From: Empedobacter brevis NBRC 14943 = ATCC 43319
GTDB lineage: Bacteria; Bacteroidota; Bacteroidia; Flavobacteriales; Weeksellaceae
DNA length: 64,000 nt
NCBI RefSeq assembly: GCF_000382425.1
Contig: NZ_KB908295.1
Location: 186,001-250,000 of the forward strand
Direction of reading: 5' to 3'
Shown piece by piece: positions 60,392-64,000 of this stretch. Below the pieces are notes generated by a model. It did no database searches. It saw only the letters and a list, made by a program, of their open reading frames with translations, and was not told the DNA's origin. Made by a program: the position numbers and the translations under genes. Each line of letters opens with the position of its first letter. Positions within the stretch are counted from its first letter, which is position 1.

Positions 60392-61765
60392 TTATTGATA
60401 GGCTCCAATTGTAGGAGTTGTTCCTCGGGGTTGACCATTATAATCGAATGGGTATTGTTGTGCAAAAGTTAATTTTCCTTTATTTTTAGCCGGAGAGGTT
60501 TCTTTTACCCACAATTTATTTGCGTGATAGGCTGTGTTTTCAAACATAGGATCTAATGTAATATTATCCATAAAATTTGAAGAAGTTCCCACATTTAATG
60601 TAGAGGTATCTGCATTATGAATAATATTGGTGTCAAATAAATAATTGAATACAGCACCATCTTTTTTCTCCAATAAAATAGCATTTGGAGTACGTTCATT
60701 ATAGAAAATACAGTTTCCAAAAGTAGCTTTTGTTAAAGCAGAAACATTTTTATCGTTGTTCTCATTGCTTAAATAAAGTGAATATGCAGGTCCGGCAGCT
60801 GTTGCGAAATTGAAATAATTTGCAAAAGTAGAATGATAAAATTCGTACGATCCTCCAAATTCTATTGCTAAAGTTGCTAAATTACTATTATTCATCACCA
60901 GGTTATAACCTGTAATTGTCGCATTTGTAGCCAAGATTCCATACGATTGATTGTTCACTATTTTAGCATTGCTAATCGCTAGTTTAGCCTGGTTAACATG
61001 TAATCCGGTGTCGGCTCCAATAATTTTTGCATAATGAATAGTAGAGGTACTGTTTGGAGATAATTCAATTTTATTCCATTGGTTCGGGATCGAATCATAT
61101 TTATTGTCATGACGTGCCGAACGAAATTTAACTTCTTCATTCAACATCCCATTAACTGTAAACTTTGCATTGTTTCCAATTGTTAAACTAGCTCCTTTTT
61201 TGAAATAAACTTTCGTTCCTTTCTCGATAGTCAAATCAGTTGTAACAGTCAAATTACCATCAATTACCTGTGCCTCATTTACATTCCAGTTTGCAGTAGA
61301 AATGGTGGCATCTTTTGGATGAATTTTTGCTTTTTCTATCCAAGAAAGTAACTTGATTTTCTTAGAAGAGTTGGCCGATTCAAAATTAATTTCATCATCG
61401 TAAAGTGGATTAAGAGGAGCTTCTTGGGCATTAACTTCTACAAATATAAACAGGCTGTCTTTTTTGCGAATGGGTACATTTTCAAAACTTGTTCCGGCTT
61501 TTCCATCTACATTTATGTTGAAAAAAGATTTATCTCCGCGGGTTAAGTATATCCTTGGAATGACACGGTCATCATTTTCGGGATTATAAATTTTTAAGAG
61601 ATATGTTTCTGATTTTGAGAAATTATAGACGGTATCTACGGAAACAGTATCTTTGCTATAACGCAATTCAGAAGTAATCGGGTCGTAGTCAAAATCATCG
61701 CGACACGATTGAAATCCAATCAAAGAAGCGATACCAAGTCCGGCGATCAATGTTTTTACATTCAT
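60392..61765 (-). CDS. Lipoprotein with right-handed beta-helix
   Basis: Protein of 457 residues with a lipoprotein signal (lipobox LIGFQSC, Cys about 21). The first 150 residues form an Ig-like domain (YLLKIYNPENDDRVIPRIYL). The rest is a repetitive beta-helix region (about 165-440) with ordered Asn/Ile ladders, e.g. TGLHVNQAKLAISNAKIV. Such proteins often bind or cut surface polysaccharide; no catalytic residues were recognised. Single gene, no visible SusC/D partner. Confidence 0.8.
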   Translation of the reverse strand: MNVKTLIAGLGIASLIGFQSCRDDFDYDPITSELRYSKDTVSVDTVYNFSKSETYLLKIYNPENDDRVIPRIYLTRGDKSFFNINVDGKAGTSFENVPIRKKDSLFIFVEVNAQEAPLNPLYDDEINFESANSSKKIKLLSWIEKAKIHPKDATISTANWNVNEAQVIDGNLTVTTDLTIEKGTKVYFKKGASLTIGNNAKFTVNGMLNEEVKFRSARHDNKYDSIPNQWNKIELSPNSTSTIHYAKIIGADTGLHVNQAKLAISNAKIVNNQSYGILATNATITGYNLVMNNSNLATLAIEFGGSYEFYHSTFANYFNFATAAGPAYSLYLSNENNDKNVSALTKATFGNCIFYNERTPNAILLEKKDGAVFNYLFDTNIIHNADTSTLNVGTSSNFMDNITLDPMFENTAYHANKLWVKETSPAKNKGKLTFAQQYPFDYNGQPRGTTPTIGAYQ

Positions 61766-61872
61766 AGAATTAATGATTCATTAATAATAAGTAAACAACA
61801 AATACAGGGATTTATTGTTTATAAGCAAAGATAAAATATTAGAATTTTATGATGATATTATTCTAAAAATAT

Positions 61873-61902
61873 TTGTGTAAATTACTAAAATGTTTATATT
61901 TG
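61873..61902 (+). promoter_or_regulatory. Upstream promoter P1 of the rpmE2 region
   Basis: TTG (61873-61875), a 19-bp spacer and TATATTTG (61895-61902). It precedes a 25-codon open frame beginning 14 nt later. Confidence 0.75.
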
Positions 61903-61915
61903 CACCACGAAAAAA

Positions 61916-61993
61916 ATGTGTACAAGAAATACAGATTTAATTTTAAGAAGCCCATTACACTCGAAATTAAATTTGTTTAACGTATTATTTTAA
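61916..61993 (+). CDS. Possible 25-residue small protein upstream of rpmE2
   Basis: ATG at 61916, stop TAA at 61991-61993; the product begins MCTRNTDLILRSPLHS. It starts 14 nt downstream of promoter P1, preceded by an A-rich stretch as at many starts here. It could be a leader peptide or small protein, or chance; no homology was recognised. Confidence 0.3.
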   Translation: MCTRNTDLILRSPLHSKLNLFNVLF

Positions 61994-62014
61994 CTGTTTT
62001 TTCAATAAAATTGA

Positions 62015-62045
62015 TTGTAACATTCTTAAAAGAATATTATCTTTG
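62015..62045 (+). promoter_or_regulatory. Promoter P2 of rpmE2
   Basis: TTG (62015-62017), a 20-bp spacer and TATCTTTG (62038-62045), an exact consensus fit, 35 nt before the rpmE2 ATG. Confidence 0.8.
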
Positions 62046-62080
62046 CACTCCAATAAAGTTAACAAAGAAGATTAAAAAAA

Positions 62081-62329
62081 ATGAAAAAAGATATCCACCC
62101 AACAAATTACCGTTTAGTAGCATTCAAAGATATGTCTAACGAAGAAGTATTTATCACAAAATCTTGTGCAGATACGAAAGATACATTAGTTGTTGACGGA
62201 GTAGAGTACCCATTAATCAAAATGGAGATTTCTTCTACATCTCACCCATTTTACACAGGTAAATCTAAATTAGTTGATACAGCAGGACGTATCGACAAAT
62301 TCAGAAACAAATATGCTAAAAAAGGATAA
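62081..62329 (+). CDS. rpmE2: 50S ribosomal protein L31 type B
   Basis: Protein of 82 residues matching the type-B L31: MKKDIHPTNYRLVAFKDMSN, SCADTKDTLVVDGVEYPLIKMEISSTSHPFYTGK (in pieces). The zinc-binding CxxC pairs of type-A L31 are missing, so it is the C-minus form that does not need zinc. In many bacteria this paralogue is made under zinc shortage; here it has two strong promoters and no evident Zur box, so it is probably the housekeeping copy. Confidence 0.93.
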   Translation: MKKDIHPTNYRLVAFKDMSNEEVFITKSCADTKDTLVVDGVEYPLIKMEISSTSHPFYTGKSKLVDTAGRIDKFRNKYAKKG

Positions 62330-62365
62330 GAATAGGAAACTATTTGAAATCATTAAAATATATCT

Positions 62366-62394
62366 AAAACCTACAAGAAATTCTTGTAGGTTTT
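62366..62394 (+). terminator. Terminator of rpmE2
   Basis: 12-bp stem AAAACCTACAAG / CTTGTAGGTTTT (62366-62377 with 62383-62394), then TTT. Confidence 0.9.
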
Positions 62395-62462
62395 TTTAAT
62401 TTAATCAGGTTTTAATTATAAATTTGTACTCGTTTTATAACACAAAAAAATAATTAACTCAC

Positions 62463-63635
62463 ATGTCATTATTCGACAATACACAGTTTGCTTTTGAATC
62501 AAAATCAGATAAAGATTTAAAGAAAGCCTATTACTTATATAAGTTGATCGGAAGCCCCGCATTGACAAAATTTGGAACAAAGTTTTTTAACTTACCATTT
62601 GCAGTAGATTTACCATTTGTTAAACCAGCTATCCGCGAAACAATTTACAAACAATTTGTGGGAGGGGAAACAGCAGAACAAGGAGTTGTAGTAGCAAACG
62701 AACTATTTAAATATCATGTAAGTTCAATTCTGGATTATTCTATCGAAGGATTGACAGAAGAAAAACAATTTGATGAAGTGCGTGATGTAATGTTGCACTT
62801 GGTTGATTTAGCAAAATCGAATCCTTCGATTCCATTCGTTGTTTTTAAACCAACAGCATTTGGCCGAATTGAATTATTCGAGAAAGTAGGAAAGAAGCTA
62901 ACGTTAACAGCTGAAGAAGAAAAGCATTGGGCAAATATTCGTCAACGTTTCGAAGCTGTCTGTCAAAAAGGATATGATTTAGATGTTAATATCATGATTG
63001 ATGCTGAAGAAACTTGGATGCAAGATTCTGCGGATGATTTGACAGACGAAATGATGATGAAGTACAATACAAAACGTGCATTAGTATGGAATACTTTGCA
63101 GATGTATCGTCATGATCGTTTGGCTTACTTAAAAGAAATGTATGAGAAAGCAGAACGTGAAGGTTATTATTTAGGATTTAAAATTGTACGTGGAGCATAT
63201 ATGGAAAAAGAGCGTGCTCGTGCGCAAGCAGAAGGATATCCATCTCCAATTCAACCAAATAAAGAAGCATCGGACAGAGATTATAATTTAGCGTTAGAAT
63301 TTATGACGTTACATAAAGAACGTTTTGGTTTATTCGCAGGTTCACATAACGAAGAAAGTTGTGAATTGCTGATTAAATTAATGAATGAAAACGGAATAGA
63401 GAAGAACAATCCAAATTTCTGGTTTGGACAATTATTTGGAATGAGTGATAATATTTCGTTTAACTTAGCGCATTTAGGATACAATATTGCAAAATATTTA
63501 CCTTATGGACCAATCAAAGAAGTAATGCCTTATTTGGTTCGTCGTGCACAAGAAAATACTTCTGTTGCAGGACAAACAGGACGCGAATTATCTTTAATTG
63601 AAAAAGAATTAGAGCGTCGTAAAAAATCAAAATAG
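62463..63635 (+). CDS. Proline dehydrogenase
   Basis: Protein of 390 residues with the FAD-dependent proline dehydrogenase barrel (PutA N-terminal type, stand-alone form). Seen: FVVFKPTAFGRIELFEKVG, VNIMIDAEETWMQD, the substrate motif KIVRGAYMEKERARAQ (about 240-255) and FAGSHNEESCE, and the C-terminal FWFGQLFGMSDNISFNLA with RRAQENTS. It oxidises proline to pyrroline-5-carboxylate at the membrane. The partner dehydrogenase (PruA) is not in the window. Monocistronic here. Confidence 0.93.
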   Translation: MSLFDNTQFAFESKSDKDLKKAYYLYKLIGSPALTKFGTKFFNLPFAVDLPFVKPAIRETIYKQFVGGETAEQGVVVANELFKYHVSSILDYSIEGLTEEKQFDEVRDVMLHLVDLAKSNPSIPFVVFKPTAFGRIELFEKVGKKLTLTAEEEKHWANIRQRFEAVCQKGYDLDVNIMIDAEETWMQDSADDLTDEMMMKYNTKRALVWNTLQMYRHDRLAYLKEMYEKAEREGYYLGFKIVRGAYMEKERARAQAEGYPSPIQPNKEASDRDYNLALEFMTLHKERFGLFAGSHNEESCELLIKLMNENGIEKNNPNFWFGQLFGMSDNISFNLAHLGYNIAKYLPYGPIKEVMPYLVRRAQENTSVAGQTGRELSLIEKELERRKKSK

Positions 63636-63826
63636 AATAAAAAGGTTCAACATAATACTGCCTCCAAAAAGTTTTCAACGAGTTGGGGGTATTTTTATGG
63701 AAAGAAAAATAAAATAGGAAAAATGTTCAGAGACATTTTTAGTAGAATAGTGAGTATTCTACCACTCTCAAAAACAATCATATGATTATAAGTACAGATT
63801 TCAAGTACTGGTATAGGCAAAAAAAA

Positions 63827-63857
63827 GGAACTTTTTAGGATTGTCTAAAAAAGTTCC
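63827..63857. terminator. Terminator before the ABC-F gene end
   Basis: Stem GGAACTTTTTA (63827-63837) with TAAAAAAGTTCC (63846-63857), A- and T-rich flanks on both sides. It closes the minus-strand ABC-F gene and could also stop transcription from the left. Confidence 0.8.
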
Positions 63858-63864
63858 TTTTTTT

Positions 63865-64000
63865 TTATTCGTTTAATTCTAACCAACGAAATTCTTTTTC
63901 TTCCAGTTCGTCTACAATTTTCTGTAATTCATCTCCGATGGTTGCGATTTTATCGTAACTCAGATTTGGATCAGATAATAAATTTGTGAGTTCTTCTTTT
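63865..64000 (-). CDS. ABC-F family ATPase, C-terminal fragment (5' end outside window)
   Basis: A frame open to the right edge encodes about 44 C-terminal residues ending in LEEKEFRWLELNE, preceded by KEELTNLLSDPNLSYDKIAT. The LEEKEFRWLELNE tail is typical of ABC-F (Uup/EttA-type) proteins, whose C-terminal coiled-coil ends this way. Such cytoplasmic ATPases act on the ribosome. The stop codon is at 63865-63867. Only the tail is visible, so the subtype is open. Confidence 0.75.
   Translation of the reverse strand, partial: KEELTNLLSDPNLSYDKIATIGDELQKIVDELEEKEFRWLELNE

Noticed and set aside
1-64000. tRNA, rRNA and CRISPR arrays
   Set aside because: No cloverleaf, rRNA core or regularly spaced repeat-spacer array was recognised on reading both strands, though short tRNAs could be missed without a search tool.

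Overview
The window is an AT-rich chromosomal segment of a Bacteroidota bacterium, most likely class Flavobacteriia (Weeksellaceae-like, in the Empedobacter/Chryseobacterium area; genus not provable from sequence alone). The reasons are the promoters of the TTG-N19/20-TAnnTTTG type, a DnaJ with a reduced zinc finger, a fused CcsBA, MiaE, a 6S-Flavo-type RNA, a CTnDOT-type integrase and paired M16 proteases. The gene set is ordinary housekeeping chromosome interrupted by one mobile island at about 32.8-47.1 kb.

Left chromosomal arm (1-32.8 kb): sufB(C-terminus)-sufC-sufD-sufS for Fe-S assembly; a tail-less SSB; a DUF3037/HipA-like kinase pair; a SanA-like protein; apt; a hotdog thioesterase; dnaA, a low-molecular-weight phosphatase and an RsmI-like methyltransferase; purA, fructosamine kinase and purB; a DsbA-like protein; grpE-dnaJ; an M23 peptidase overlapping a TonB-dependent receptor; a DUF4349 lipoprotein; zapB-like, zapA, 6S RNA and rny; nrdB-nrdA; DUF2490; an LLM flavin oxidoreductase; miaE; and a glycosyltransferase.

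Mobile island (about 32.8-47.1 kb): a CTnDOT-like element with RteC at the left, a truncated MobA-like gene, two excisionase-like HTH genes, an IntDOT-type tyrosine recombinase at the right, and no visible relaxase. It carries two cargoes. The first is an eight-gene cassette (two DJ-1/PfpI paralogues, acetoacetate-decarboxylase-like protein, aldehyde dehydrogenase, NAD(P)-binding reductase/epimerase, AraC regulator, nitroreductase, esterase) in three operons. Each operon is preceded by the same 36-bp operator, built from two half-sites 21 bp apart, and each operator lies exactly 21 bp from a GAAnTTTG -7-like box. This looks like a self-contained, autoregulated regulon for reactive carbonyl or electrophile detoxification and is the most interesting item here. 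The second is a single AAA ATPase-TOPRIM (DUF4435/OLD/PARIS-like) protein, a probable anti-phage gene, next to the integrase.

Right chromosomal arm (47.1-64 kb): a sulfur module (TauE/SafE exporter, TPMT-like methyltransferase, persulfide-dioxygenase/rhodanese fusion) whose promoter is overlapped by a perfect palindrome; two M16 peptidases; a fused CcsBA; umuC-umuD in reversed order; a beta-helix lipoprotein; rpmE2 with two promoters and a possible 25-codon ORF upstream; a proline dehydrogenase; and the C-terminus of an ABC-F ATPase running off the right edge. Many convergent gene ends are closed by very strong perfect-stem terminators. No rRNA, tRNA or CRISPR array was seen. Start codons were moved downstream from the longest reading frame where a TTG/GTG start or a promoter element made the longer form unlikely.
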